Assembly (NCBI RefSeq): GCF_027923225.1 | Contig: NZ_BSDI01000021.1 | Span: 62,001-126,000 of the forward strand | Source: Phytohabitans aurantiacus | Lineage (GTDB): Bacteria > Actinomycetota > Actinomycetes > Mycobacteriales > Micromonosporaceae | Reading direction: 5' to 3' | Length of the DNA: 64,000 nt | In this document: piece after piece, positions 16,198-24,404 of the stretch | Layout: each line of letters starts with the position of its first letter | Position numbering within the stretch: position 1 is the first letter of the stretch | Translations under genes and position numbers: made by a program | The notes under the pieces: model-generated | Seen by the model: the letters and a program-made list of their open reading frames with translations, nothing else | What the model was told of the DNA's origin: nothing | Database searches by the model: none

Positions 16198-17529
16198 GTG
16201 AACACCGAACCCGCCTGGACGGCGATGCCAGCCATCGCCGCGGCCGCCGCATCCGGCGACGTCGGCGCGCTGCTGCGCGTCGTCCGTACCGCCGCCGGGC
16301 TCACGCTCGAAGAGGCCGGACAGCTGACCGGCTACTCCACCGCCACGATGTCGCGGATGGAGAACGGCCGCCGCCGGGACTGGACCGTCACCGAGCTGCG
16401 CCGGCTGGCCGAGGTGTATGGGATCCCACCGCACCTGCTCGGGCTGGCCGCGTCATCCAACACCACAGCGGCCAACGCGGCTAGGGTGACCGAAGGACCG
16501 AACAACGGTGGTGGTGATTGGATGCGTCGACGCGACCTGATCGCGGGCACCATCGGTGTCACCGCCGGCGCCGCCCTGATCCCCACCGACGCCGCCGCCG
16601 GAATGGCCTCCACCATCGAGGACGTCGTCTTCGGCAAGGTCAAAGCTGCTCCGCTGCCCGGAAACCAGCTCACCGCGCAGATCGCCGCCGCGAACGCGGA
16701 CTTCCGGGCCTGCCGCTACAGCCAGCTCGGCCGGCGGCTGCCCCTCCTAATCGCCCAGGCCACCGCCAGCCGCGACCACGCCCCGACCGGCGAAGCTGAA
16801 CGCGCGTCACAGCGGTTGGCTCAGGCGTACGGCGTCGCAACCCAACTGCTGATCAAGCTGCACGACGACGGAATGGCCACTTCGACCGCAGATCGTGCCG
16901 TGCAGGCCGCCCGCGCCAGCGCCGACCCGCTGACCATCGCCGAGGCGGCCCGGCTCGCCGCGACCGTGCTACGCCGCACCCGCCACCGTGACGGCGCGCA
17001 GCACCTGGTCCTGCAGGCCGCCGAACAGCTCGACGACGACACCGGCCTGACCGACCCGCAGCAGATCGCAATGTACGGACAGCTACTCGCGGTCGCCGCG
17101 TACACCGCGGCAATGCGGGATGACCGTGACACCGCCTGGACCCTGCTCGACGAGGCCGAAGACGCTGCCCGTCGCGCAGGCGCCGCCAACCGGTTCAACC
17201 CGCTCGACCTCGCCGTCTACAAGATCAGCGTCGCGCGGGTACTCGGCGACTACGGCACCGCCGTGGACTACGCCAGACAAGTGGACCCAGCACGCATCAC
17301 TGCCCCGGAGCGGCGCGCCCGCTACTGGGAGGACACCGCCCTGGCCCTGCATGGCCGGGGCCGACCGGCTGGAGCCTTCCAGGCGCTGCTTGCCGCCGAG
17401 CGCGACACCCCGCAGGAAGTCCGCTACCGGCCCTGGGCACAACACCTCACCGAACACCTCATCTCCACAGACGCCCGGGCCAGCCTGCCCGGCATCCGCG
17501 AGTTCGCCCAGCGGATCGGCGTCGGATAG
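16198..17529 (+). CDS. XRE family regulator with TPR-like C-terminal domain
   Basis: A 443-residue protein. Residues about 24-85 are an XRE/Cro helix-turn-helix (LTLEEAGQLTGYSTATMSRM). Residues about 110-135 contain MRRRDLIAGTIGVTAGAALI, a twin-arginine-like hydrophobic stretch very common in this actinobacterial regulator class but not necessarily a secretion signal. The remaining 300 residues are Ala-rich helical repeats (TPR-like). Such proteins occur next to biosynthetic genes. GAGGAGG precedes the GTG start. It is divergent from the acyltransferase/dehydrogenase operon, its likely target. Confidence 0.85.
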   Translation: MNTEPAWTAMPAIAAAAASGDVGALLRVVRTAAGLTLEEAGQLTGYSTATMSRMENGRRRDWTVTELRRLAEVYGIPPHLLGLAASSNTTAANAARVTEGPNNGGGDWMRRRDLIAGTIGVTAGAALIPTDAAAGMASTIEDVVFGKVKAAPLPGNQLTAQIAAANADFRACRYSQLGRRLPLLIAQATASRDHAPTGEAERASQRLAQAYGVATQLLIKLHDDGMATSTADRAVQAARASADPLTIAEAARLAATVLRRTRHRDGAQHLVLQAAEQLDDDTGLTDPQQIAMYGQLLAVAAYTAAMRDDRDTAWTLLDEAEDAARRAGAANRFNPLDLAVYKISVARVLGDYGTAVDYARQVDPARITAPERRARYWEDTALALHGRGRPAGAFQALLAAERDTPQEVRYRPWAQHLTEHLISTDARASLPGIREFAQRIGVG

Positions 17530-17841
17530 CCGTCGGCCCTCTTAGCCGCGAGGGCGTTTTGACGAGCGGTTTCGCGGATCAGGTCAGGGACGGTGGACGG
17601 CCCGGTGGGTCCTACGTGGACGGGGACGGCGCTGGCGGACCGGGCAAGAGCCGGCTGCTCATGTCGAGCTTGACCTCGCCGTACGGCGCGACGTACGTCC
17701 AGAACAAGAGCGTGAGGCCGCGCCGATCGGCGTCGGGCAGCGCGGACCCACACCGCGGCCTTACTAGCGCCCATCTGACCAGGGAGAACAGGGATCGGAT
17801 CTCGATAGCCCTGACCAGGAACTGTCGGGTTGTTTGTTGGT
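17530..17841. other. gene-free stretch with a possible transposase remnant
   Basis: No intact gene is present. On the minus strand the end of one frame (about 17745-17612) reads LTLLFWTYVAPYGEVKLDMS and then SRLL, which looks like a piece of a real protein, possibly the C-terminal part of a transposase, with no start or upstream domain. I cannot name it with confidence. Confidence 0.35.
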
Positions 17842-18182
17842 CAGAGGCCGACACCCGCCAGCGGATTCGCCTGCCAGCGGTCGATGTAACCGAGGAGGGT
17901 GGCGAAGCCGTCTTTCCAGCCGCCAGCGCGGGCGATGCGCAGCGGGGCTGCGCCGGCGCACAGATCGCCGTGCTGCTGGAGTAGTTGCCGCAGCGCGTCG
18001 GCGAGCCGCTCGTCGTCACTGAGGTAGATGGGCCGCCGGAAGCACCCTTACGGTCGGCGCACCAGGACAGGAAGCGGCGCAGGTCGCCGGTGTAGGCGCG
18101 GCGGGTGCTGTCGGGCATGGCCCGGCTCAGCCGGTCAGGGGCGCCCGCCGACGGGACCTGAGGGACGCTCGCGTACCCCAAG
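17842..18182 (-). pseudogene. broken tyrosine-recombinase/integrase gene
   Basis: From the 5' side the frame reads DRLSRAMPDSTRRAYTGDLR then RFLSWCADRKG, an integrase N-terminal core-binding helix pair. At about 18050 the frame shifts and the other frame continues PIYLSDDERLADALRQLL, ARAGGWKDGFATLLGYIDRW and ends NPLAGVGL-stop at 17842, the kind of tail seen on actinobacterial integrases. The whole catalytic core between these parts is missing, so a deletion plus frameshift left only both ends. It sits among other relics and an unusual inverted repeat at 18252-18291. Confidence 0.6.
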
Positions 18183-18251
18183 CGGCACCTTACCCACATC
18201 ACATAACCGTCATTATGGTGCGCGCTCGCGCGGCGTCCATATGTCCGTTTT

Positions 18252-18291
18252 CGGATTACTGGATTACCGGTAATAGCAATCCAGTAATCCG
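18252..18291. repeat. AT-rich 14-bp inverted repeat, possible old attachment or regulatory site
   Basis: CGGATTACTGGATT (18252-18265) and AATCCAGTAATCCG (18278-18291) are perfect reverse complements. The 12-base centre starts ACCGGTAAT, so ATTACTGG is nearly repeated as ATTACCGG. The base composition is far from the surrounding GC-rich DNA, and the site lies about 70 nt upstream of the integrase relic, which suits an arm-type or promoter site of the lost element. Confidence 0.5.
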
Positions 18292-18345
18292 ACCGAAGAG
18301 TTGGTGCCGCGTGCCACTGATGCCGTCCGGCCGGCAGGGACCGCT

Positions 18346-18397
18346 CGGGCTGTGAACGTTTGTGGTTGCTCCAGCAGCCACAAACGTTCACAGCCCG
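18346..18397. repeat. long hairpin of the CTGTGAACGTTT type
   Basis: Perfect 20-bp arms (18346-18365, 18378-18397) with a 12-base centre. The outer sequence GCTGTGAACGTTT is shared with the hairpin at 52165-52210; comparable long hairpins with other sequences lie at 31150-31217 and 51326-51375. Each is within about 350 nt of an 80-bp GATCAAGG element. Confidence 0.8.
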
Positions 18398-18676
18398 GCG
18401 TCCTGGCATCGAACCCGCGGCGTTGTGGCTGGCGCGCGGTCGACGGGCATGGCGTCGGTGAGTAAGGCCTGCCTCCGCCGGATCACGGAGGCAGGCCGGT
18501 ATCACGTCGCGGTTGATCCTGCTGCCGGCGGCTATGCCCTTACCCCGCATCCGCCGCTTCGGATGCGGCTCGAACCGCTCCGGCTGCGCCGCGGGGTCTC
18601 CGGGGTGCGTCCCGCGTAGCGGGCGCGGTCTCCCGGGAGACGCCGCCGGCGATGGCGACCGCCGTCGGCGGTCGCC
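18398..18676. other. gene-free stretch with small hairpins
   Basis: I see no credible coding sequence here. Several short GC-rich stems are present, for example GGCGACCGCC / GGCGGTCGCC around 18654-18676 and GTCTCC / GGAGAC just before it. No tRNA or recognisable RNA motif was found. Confidence 0.4.
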
Positions 18677-18755
18677 GATCAAGGAGATCTCCATCGACCA
18701 AGGGCAAAAGCACGCGGAAATGAGATCCAACCATGTGCATTCGCCCTTGATCGGC
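18677..18755 (+). repeat. 80-bp GATCAAGG element, copy 1 (degenerate)
   Basis: It has the same parts as the copies at 30, 31, 51 and 52 kb: a first GATCAAGG, then an arm AAGGGCAAAAGCACG, the internal GAGATCCAACC and the opposite arm GTGCATTCGCCCTTGATC. The left arm has mismatches to the right arm, so this copy has decayed. It is about 115 nt upstream of the ECF sigma factor start, and no inverted partner was found to its left. Confidence 0.75.
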
Positions 18756-18869
18756 GGGGAAAGGCCGCAAGGCCCGCGCGGCGGAGCAGCGGATCGGCGG
18801 GGAAAGGCCGCGCGGCCCAGCGCGTGGGTCGCAGCGCGTCGATGCGGCCCCGGTGGAAGGATTGACGGC

Positions 18870-19895
18870 ATGACCGACGCCAGACGGCTGGGCGCCGACG
18901 AGGCCACGTTCATCGCGGCGGTCCGCTCAGGCGATGCGGCGCGGTTCGCGGTCCTGACCGAGCGCCACCGGCGTGAGCTGCAGGTGCACTGCTACCGGAT
19001 GCTCGCGAACTACGAGGACGCCCAGGATATGACGCAGGAGACGTTCCTGCGAGCGTGGAACAAGCGTGAGTCGTTCAAGGGCCACGCGGCGCTGCGGACC
19101 TGGCTGTACCGGATCGCGACGAACGCCTGCCTCGACTTCCTGGAGAAGCGCAACGACCGCACGCCCGTACTGTCCGAGCTGCCGGACTCCGGCTCCGATG
19201 TGCTGTACCTGCAGCCCTACCCCGACCGGATGCTCCCCGAGGACCCGCAGGAATCGGTGGTGGCGCGGGAGACGATCGAGCTGGCGTTCATCGTCGCCGT
19301 CCAGCACCTGCCGCCGCGGCAGCGGGCGGTGTTCATCCTGCGCGACGTCCTCGGCTGGCCGGCGCCGACGGCCGCCGAGGCACTCGAGCTGACCGTCGCG
19401 TCGGTGACCAGCGCACTGCAGCGGGCGCGGGTGACGATGCGTGAGCAGCTGCCCGACCGCCGCCTCGATTGGCGGAGCCCCGCCGCCCACGAGCTGTCGA
19501 ATGACGAGCGCGGCGTGGTGCAGTCGTACATCGGCGCCCACGAGCGTAACGATCTTGACGGGCTGGTGTCTCTGCTGCGCGACGACCTGCGCTTCGCGAT
19601 GTTGCCCGATCCGGGAACCTCGGTCACCACGGCCAAGGACGCGGTGGACGGCTGGGTCACCGGTGGGCTCTTCCAGCGCGGTTACGACGACTGGCGCGGT
19701 ATCGCCACGACGGTCAACCGCATGCCTGCCGCCGCGCTGTACCTCCGCACCCCCGACGACCCGGAGTACCGGCTGTTTGCCGTCGCGCTCCTGCACATCG
19801 TCGACGGGAAGATTGCCGAGCTCACCGGTTTCGACGCCACCGACAAGCCATGGCTGGACCTGCCTCCGACTCTGCAAGCAGAGAATGTCCCCTGA
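18870..19895 (+). CDS. ECF sigma factor with SnoaL-like C-terminal domain (SigG-like)
   Basis: A 341-residue protein. Residues about 15-90 are sigma region 2 (DAQDMTQETFLRAWNKRESF), about 130-190 region 4 (LPPRQRAVFILRDVLGWPAP), and about 210-335 a SnoaL/NTF2-like domain (DLDGLVSLLRDDLRFAMLPD). This three-part layout is that of SigG/SigJ-like extracytoplasmic-function sigma factors, whose C-terminal domain replaces a separate anti-sigma factor and tunes activity. No anti-sigma gene is nearby, as expected. ATG 18870 follows GGAAGGA. It is convergent with the DHFR-like gene 11 nt away. Confidence 0.9.
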   Translation: MTDARRLGADEATFIAAVRSGDAARFAVLTERHRRELQVHCYRMLANYEDAQDMTQETFLRAWNKRESFKGHAALRTWLYRIATNACLDFLEKRNDRTPVLSELPDSGSDVLYLQPYPDRMLPEDPQESVVARETIELAFIVAVQHLPPRQRAVFILRDVLGWPAPTAAEALELTVASVTSALQRARVTMREQLPDRRLDWRSPAAHELSNDERGVVQSYIGAHERNDLDGLVSLLRDDLRFAMLPDPGTSVTTAKDAVDGWVTGGLFQRGYDDWRGIATTVNRMPAAALYLRTPDDPEYRLFAVALLHIVDGKIAELTGFDATDKPWLDLPPTLQAENVP

Positions 19896-19906
19896 ACACC
19901 CCGTGC

Positions 19907-20470
19907 TCATCGCCTCGTCTCGTATCGGGTCAGCAGCAAGCCGCCGGGAAACGTCCGCGTCTCCACCAGGTTCAGGTTCACCCAGTTGTCCAGCGCGGTG
20001 AAGAACGGCGTGCCGCCGCCCACCAGGACCGGGTGGGTGACCAGCACGTACTCGTCGATCAGCCCGGCTCGCATGGCCGCCCCGGCGAGCGTGGCACCGA
20101 CCATGTCCATCGGGACGCCGTCTTCGGCCTTGAGTCGGGTGATCTCGGCGACCGCGTCGCCGGTGACCAGCCGGGTGTTCCAGTCGACCTTGTCGATCGT
20201 CGAGGAGAACACCACCTTCGGCATGTCCCGCCAGCGGCGTGCGAACTCGATCTGCGCCGGGGTGGCGTCAGGCTTCTGGTCAGCGGTCGGCCAGTGCGAG
20301 CTCATCGTCTCCCACAGTTTGCGCCCGTACAGCGCCAGGCCGGTCGCCCCCACCCGGTCGGACCACCACTGGAACACCTCGTCGCTCGACACGCTCCAGC
20401 CGAGGTCGTCGCCGGCCGCGGCGGTGTAGCCGTCCAGGCTCAGGTTCATGGCGAAGGTCAGTTTCCGCAT
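19907..20470 (-). CDS. dihydrofolate reductase family (RibD C-terminal-like) protein
   Basis: A 187-residue protein with MRKLTFAMNLSLDGYTAAAG at the start, ALYGRKLWETMS, and VGATLAGAAMRAGLIDEYVL then PVLVGGGTPFF, the standard signs of the DHFR-like RibD_C family (NADPH-binding reductases). True folate reductase or riboflavin activity is not implied; many stand-alone members are of unknown substrate. GAGAGG lies eight bases before ATG 20470. Members of this family are often near ECF sigma factors of the kind found on its 3' side, which may be a functional link. Confidence 0.85.
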   Translation of the reverse strand: MRKLTFAMNLSLDGYTAAAGDDLGWSVSSDEVFQWWSDRVGATGLALYGRKLWETMSSHWPTADQKPDATPAQIEFARRWRDMPKVVFSSTIDKVDWNTRLVTGDAVAEITRLKAEDGVPMDMVGATLAGAAMRAGLIDEYVLVTHPVLVGGGTPFFTALDNWVNLNLVETRTFPGGLLLTRYETRR

Positions 20471-20542
20471 CGTTTCAGCCTCTCGTGAGTCGATCTCACA
20501 GGTACTGACGGGCACGGCGCGAAAAGCTAATCGGTGCGCGAT

Positions 20543-21370
20543 CTAGGCCTCGCGAACGACAGCGAGCCCAGAGGTCTGGGTGCGCTGACGGCGGCCCAGC
20601 CAGCCCATGAACCGGACCGTCGTGCGGCGCGGCAGGAGCTTGCTGACGATGGCGAGCGGCCGGCCGTTGGTGATCACCGACGGCGGTGCGGAGCGGCGGT
20701 CGAGGGTGTCCAGGGCGATCTTGACGACCTGCTCGGGGGCGGCCCGTTTCGTGCCGTAGTCGGCGTTCTGGCCTGCGGCGTCGTAGAACTCGGTCCTCGT
20801 GGCGCCGGGGTTCACGGCCAGCACGCGCAGGCCGGTGCCGTGGCTCTCTTCCCACAGGGATTCGGTGAAGCTGAGTACGAAGGCTTTGGTGGCGCCGTAG
20901 ACGGCCATGTACGGGGTGGGCTGGAAGCCGAGCAGGCTGGCGACGTTGATCAGGATGCCGTTGCCGGTGGCGGTCAGCGGGCCAATGAAGGCGCGGCTGA
21001 GGTCGACCAGCGCGGCCATGTTCAACGCGATCATGCTTTGCAGCCGGTCGGGGTCTTCGTCGGTGAACGCGTCGTGGGTGCCGAAGCCGGCGTTGTTGAC
21101 CAGCCCGGTCGCGAAAATGCCGCGGGATTCCAGTTCGGTGCGCAGACTGCGGCCCGCATCGGGTAGGCCGAGGTCGCGGGCGATGGTGGTCACGGTGACG
21201 CCGTGGGCTTGGGTGAGTTCGGCGGCCAGGGTTTCCAGGCGGTCGGCGCGGCGGGCGACCAGGACCAGGTCGGCGCCGCGGCCGGCCAGTTGGCGGGCGA
21301 ACTCGGCGCCGAGGCCGGAGCTGGCGCCGGTGACGATGACGGTCTGGTGGCGGTAGTCAACTGTGCTCAT
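20543..21370 (-). CDS. short-chain dehydrogenase/reductase
   Basis: A 275-residue classical SDR. TGASSGLGAEFARQLA is the cofactor-binding glycine motif, NNAGFG the stabilising motif, and the catalytic residues are the Ser of NVASLLG and Tyr-x-x-x-Lys in YGATKAF. Arg residues after the second strand (VARRADRLETL) favour NADP(H). The C-terminal tail (LLPRRTTVRFMGWLGRRQRT) is basic and amphipathic and may touch membranes. It is divergent from the TetR gene at 21444 with a palindromic operator between, so it is probably repressed by that regulator. Confidence 0.9.
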   Translation of the reverse strand: MSTVDYRHQTVIVTGASSGLGAEFARQLAGRGADLVLVARRADRLETLAAELTQAHGVTVTTIARDLGLPDAGRSLRTELESRGIFATGLVNNAGFGTHDAFTDEDPDRLQSMIALNMAALVDLSRAFIGPLTATGNGILINVASLLGFQPTPYMAVYGATKAFVLSFTESLWEESHGTGLRVLAVNPGATRTEFYDAAGQNADYGTKRAAPEQVVKIALDTLDRRSAPPSVITNGRPLAIVSKLLPRRTTVRFMGWLGRRQRTQTSGLAVVREA

Positions 21371-21392
21371 GCCATTCACTCTACGCACGCTA

Positions 21393-21407
21393 TTGCACTG
21401 AGTGCAA
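21393..21407. promoter_or_regulatory. candidate TetR operator TTGCAC-TGA-GTGCAA
   Basis: A perfect 6-3-6 inverted repeat lies in the 73-nt gap between the divergent SDR and TetR genes, overlapping where both promoters must be. Its half-sites equal those of the 16127-16143 site in reversed order. Confidence 0.6.
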
Positions 21408-21443
21408 CAGACTGCATGATGTGAGATGACATACCATCGGTGC

Positions 21444-22031
21444 ATGGCACAGAAACCGACACCTCTTCGCGAACAGACCCGCTCGGTGGTCCGCTCCCTG
21501 CTGGCCCGGACCGCGATCGACCTGTTCGCGACCAAGGGCTACGACAACACCACCCTGGAAGAGGTCGCCGCCGCCGCCGGCATCTCCCGCCGGACCCTGT
21601 TCAACTACTTCGGCAGCAAGGAAGACCTCGCCCTCAGCGGCCTGGCCGAACAAGGCGACCTGATCGCCGCCCGCTTGGCCGAACGCCCGGCCGACGAGGA
21701 CGCCTGGACTGCGCTACGCGCGGCGTTCCAGGTACTGGAAGAGATCGACATGACTCCCGAAGCGCGCCTGGAATTCATCACCCTGCTGTTCGGCAACGAC
21801 TCCCTCCGCGCCGGGCACGCCGAGAAACAAGCCCGGTGGCAGAACCTGCTCGCACCGCTGATCGAACCGCGGCTGCCCGACTCCGAGCACCGCACCCTGC
21901 AGGCCCGCGCCATCGCGGCCGCGGCCATCACCTGCCTGCAGGTAGCCAACGAGGAATGGGTACGCCTGGACGGACAGGCCGACATGCTCGACCTCTACGA
22001 CACCGCCGTCCAGGCCATCCACCGCCCCTGA
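21444..22031 (+). CDS. TetR family transcriptional regulator
   Basis: A 195-residue regulator. The helix-turn-helix is TTLEEVAAAAGISRRTLFNY followed by FGSKEDLAL, a classic TetR recognition helix; the C-terminal ligand domain ends DLYDTAVQAIHRP. ATG 21444 is preferred to the ATG at 21426 because it gives the usual spacing before the helix-turn-helix. The gene faces the SDR gene and probably represses both promoters through the palindrome at 21393-21407. Confidence 0.9.
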   Translation: MAQKPTPLREQTRSVVRSLLARTAIDLFATKGYDNTTLEEVAAAAGISRRTLFNYFGSKEDLALSGLAEQGDLIAARLAERPADEDAWTALRAAFQVLEEIDMTPEARLEFITLLFGNDSLRAGHAEKQARWQNLLAPLIEPRLPDSEHRTLQARAIAAAAITCLQVANEEWVRLDGQADMLDLYDTAVQAIHRP

Positions 22032-22040
22032 GGGAAGGGG

Positions 22041-24404
22041 CTATTCGGTGCGTAAGGCGGTGGCGGTGCGCACCTTGGCGGCCCAGCCGGCCGGGAGCAC
22101 GGCACCGAGTACCGCGATCACCAGTCCGCCCAGGATGAGCATGACCAGCCAGGCCGGCTGGTACACGTCCATCACCACCGGCGGCAGCTTCAGCCCGGAG
22201 ACGTCGCCCATGGCGGGCATCACCGCGGCGTGCATGGCCGCGCCGAGCGGGGTGCCCACCAGGCCGCCGGCCAGGCCGACCACCACCACGGACGCCACCA
22301 CCATGGCGATCGTCTGCCGCGGCACCATGCCCAGCGCCTTGTGGATGCCGATCTCGCGGACCCGTTCGCGGGTGTCGAGGACGGCGGCGTTGAGCACCCC
22401 GAGGGCGGCGATCGCGACGAGCATCAACGCCAGGGTGGTGGCCAGGCCGGTCACCGCGAGGGCGACGTCACCGCCGGCGCGGTTGACGCTCGGGTACGCG
22501 CTGAGTCCCAGCGAGTCCACGGCGGCGTCGAGTGCCTTGCTGTAGCTGGTCAGCTCGGTGCCGGGCTTGACCGCGATCTGGTACTCGTTGGGGTTACGGT
22601 CGGGGTAGGTGGCCGCGTCGGTGTAGACGCTGCGGCCGTCGTTGCTGGTGTCGAAGACCTCGCCGACGATCCGGGCGGTCACGATGCCGTCCGCGCCGTT
22701 CAGGGTGAGGGTGTCGCCGATCTTCGTGCCGGTGGCGGTCAGCACCGTGGTGGGCACGACGACCTCCCCGGCCTTGTCGAACCAGCGGCCCGAGATCAGC
22801 GCCCAGTAGCCGGCGGAGTCGCCGACGATCGAGTACACGGTCGCGGCACCGGCCAGGCCGCTGACCGCCGCCTCCTGCCGGGCCATGCCGTAGAAGCTCT
22901 CGGTACCGGACTGGGCGTCGATGGCCGCGGCGACCGTGGCCGGGTCGGGACCGTCGGCGAACGGGTCGCGGCCCTTCGGCTGCGAGTCCGAGGGCGGCGG
23001 TTCATCCCCGGGCGGTGGCGGCCCGCCCTCGGGGCCTTCCTGCGGCGGGCCCATGGTGTCGACGGTGACGTCGGCGTTGCTGTTGCGCAGGGCCTGCACT
23101 TCGGCCAGCGAGGCGGCCAGCCCGGTGCCGAACGTGACCGCCGCCGCGCCGAACCCGATCGCCGCGACCATCGCCAGGGCCCGCGCCGGCCGCGCGAACG
23201 GGCGGGACAGGCCGAGCGTGATCGGCCGGGGCAGCGGCAGCCGGGCGCTGAGTCGGGCCGCCCACCGGCCGCGGGTGGAGTGCGGGGTACGGCCGACGGC
23301 GAGCGCGTCGATGGTGCGCAGCCGGCCGGCCCGCAACGCGCTGATCCACGCGGTGACCGCCACCAGCGCCAGCACCCCGGCCGGTACCCCGAAGTCGACC
23401 CACAGCGGGACCGCGAGCCCCGTCGTCGCGTACACCGACTCGGTCTGGGTCAGCACCGGCCCGGCGGCCAGGTTGCCGACGATGACGCCGACCGCGACGC
23501 CGGCCGCGGCGGGGATCAGCGCCTGGATGACGTACGCCCGCACCACCTGCGCCGGGGTGAAGCCGATCGCCTTGAGGATGCCGATGCGGCGGGTCGCGGC
23601 GCCGACCGCGCCGGCCACCACGTTGCCGACGACGAGCACCGACATGATCAGCCCGAGTACCCCGAACGCGGTCAGGAACGGCACGAACAGCGCGATCGTG
23701 CGCACCGCCTCCTGCTTGACGGTCAGCCAGGAGGTGGCCCCGGTGAGAGCACCGTCGGGCACGGCCGCCGCGATCGCGTCGCGGCCCGCGTCGACCTGCG
23801 CGGTGGTCGAGGCCGTCGTGAGGCGATAGAGCATCTGGTACCCGGTGGGCTTACCCAACGCGGCCAGGCCGGCCGGGGACATCCAGGCGCCAGCGGTACG
23901 GCTGACCGATCGGGCGACACCGACGATGGTGAGCGTCGGGCTGCCCAGCGCGTCCGGTACCCGCAGCGACTTTCCGACGCCGATCGTCGGGCCGTCCGCG
24001 GACAGCACGATCTCGCCCGGCGCGGTCGCCCAGCGGCCGTCGGTGAGCGTGACCGCGTCGACGTCGCCGCCGGCCTCGGCGCGGCCCACGACGGTCACCG
24101 GCGGCAGCCGGAACTCGCCGTTCGGGCCGACGCTCACGCTCACCGCCATCGTCGGGTACGGGCCGGCCACCGCGGCCACCCCCGTGGCGTGGACGGTGGC
24201 CGACAGCTGGTCGGTGGTGACCTTGCCGGCGTCGAAGCTCGCGGCCAGGTGGGCGCCGCGCTGCCCGGTGAACGCCCTGTCGAACGGTCCCGACGAGGCC
24301 ACCAGCAGCGCGAGGCCGAGGACGGCGGCCGAGACCGACAGTGCGGCGGCAACCCCGACCGCGATGCTCGGCACCCGCCGCGGACGCCCCACTCCCTTGC
24401 TCAT
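22041..24404 (-). CDS. ABC transporter permease, FtsX/MacB-like
   Basis: A 787-residue membrane protein with one N-terminal transmembrane segment, an extracytoplasmic domain, three grouped transmembrane helices (about 240-380), a fourth near 410-430, a second extracytoplasmic domain, and three C-terminal helices: two FtsX units in tandem. The second outer domain begins with a Pro/Gly/Asp-rich linker (GPPQEGPEGGPPPPGDEPPP). This is the MacB/LolC-type permease architecture used for lipoprotein or antimicrobial export. Its start overlaps the ATPase stop (ATGA). A divergent two-component system at 25256-27199 probably regulates it. Confidence 0.9.
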   Translation of the reverse strand: MSKGVGRPRRVPSIAVGVAAALSVSAAVLGLALLVASSGPFDRAFTGQRGAHLAASFDAGKVTTDQLSATVHATGVAAVAGPYPTMAVSVSVGPNGEFRLPPVTVVGRAEAGGDVDAVTLTDGRWATAPGEIVLSADGPTIGVGKSLRVPDALGSPTLTIVGVARSVSRTAGAWMSPAGLAALGKPTGYQMLYRLTTASTTAQVDAGRDAIAAAVPDGALTGATSWLTVKQEAVRTIALFVPFLTAFGVLGLIMSVLVVGNVVAGAVGAATRRIGILKAIGFTPAQVVRAYVIQALIPAAAGVAVGVIVGNLAAGPVLTQTESVYATTGLAVPLWVDFGVPAGVLALVAVTAWISALRAGRLRTIDALAVGRTPHSTRGRWAARLSARLPLPRPITLGLSRPFARPARALAMVAAIGFGAAAVTFGTGLAASLAEVQALRNSNADVTVDTMGPPQEGPEGGPPPPGDEPPPSDSQPKGRDPFADGPDPATVAAAIDAQSGTESFYGMARQEAAVSGLAGAATVYSIVGDSAGYWALISGRWFDKAGEVVVPTTVLTATGTKIGDTLTLNGADGIVTARIVGEVFDTSNDGRSVYTDAATYPDRNPNEYQIAVKPGTELTSYSKALDAAVDSLGLSAYPSVNRAGGDVALAVTGLATTLALMLVAIAALGVLNAAVLDTRERVREIGIHKALGMVPRQTIAMVVASVVVVGLAGGLVGTPLGAAMHAAVMPAMGDVSGLKLPPVVMDVYQPAWLVMLILGGLVIAVLGAVLPAGWAAKVRTATALRTE

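Noticed and set aside
17612..18913. A 433-codon minus-strand frame across the relic region
   Set aside because: Only short parts look like protein (integrase N-terminus, possible transposase tail); the rest runs through palindromes and non-coding DNA.
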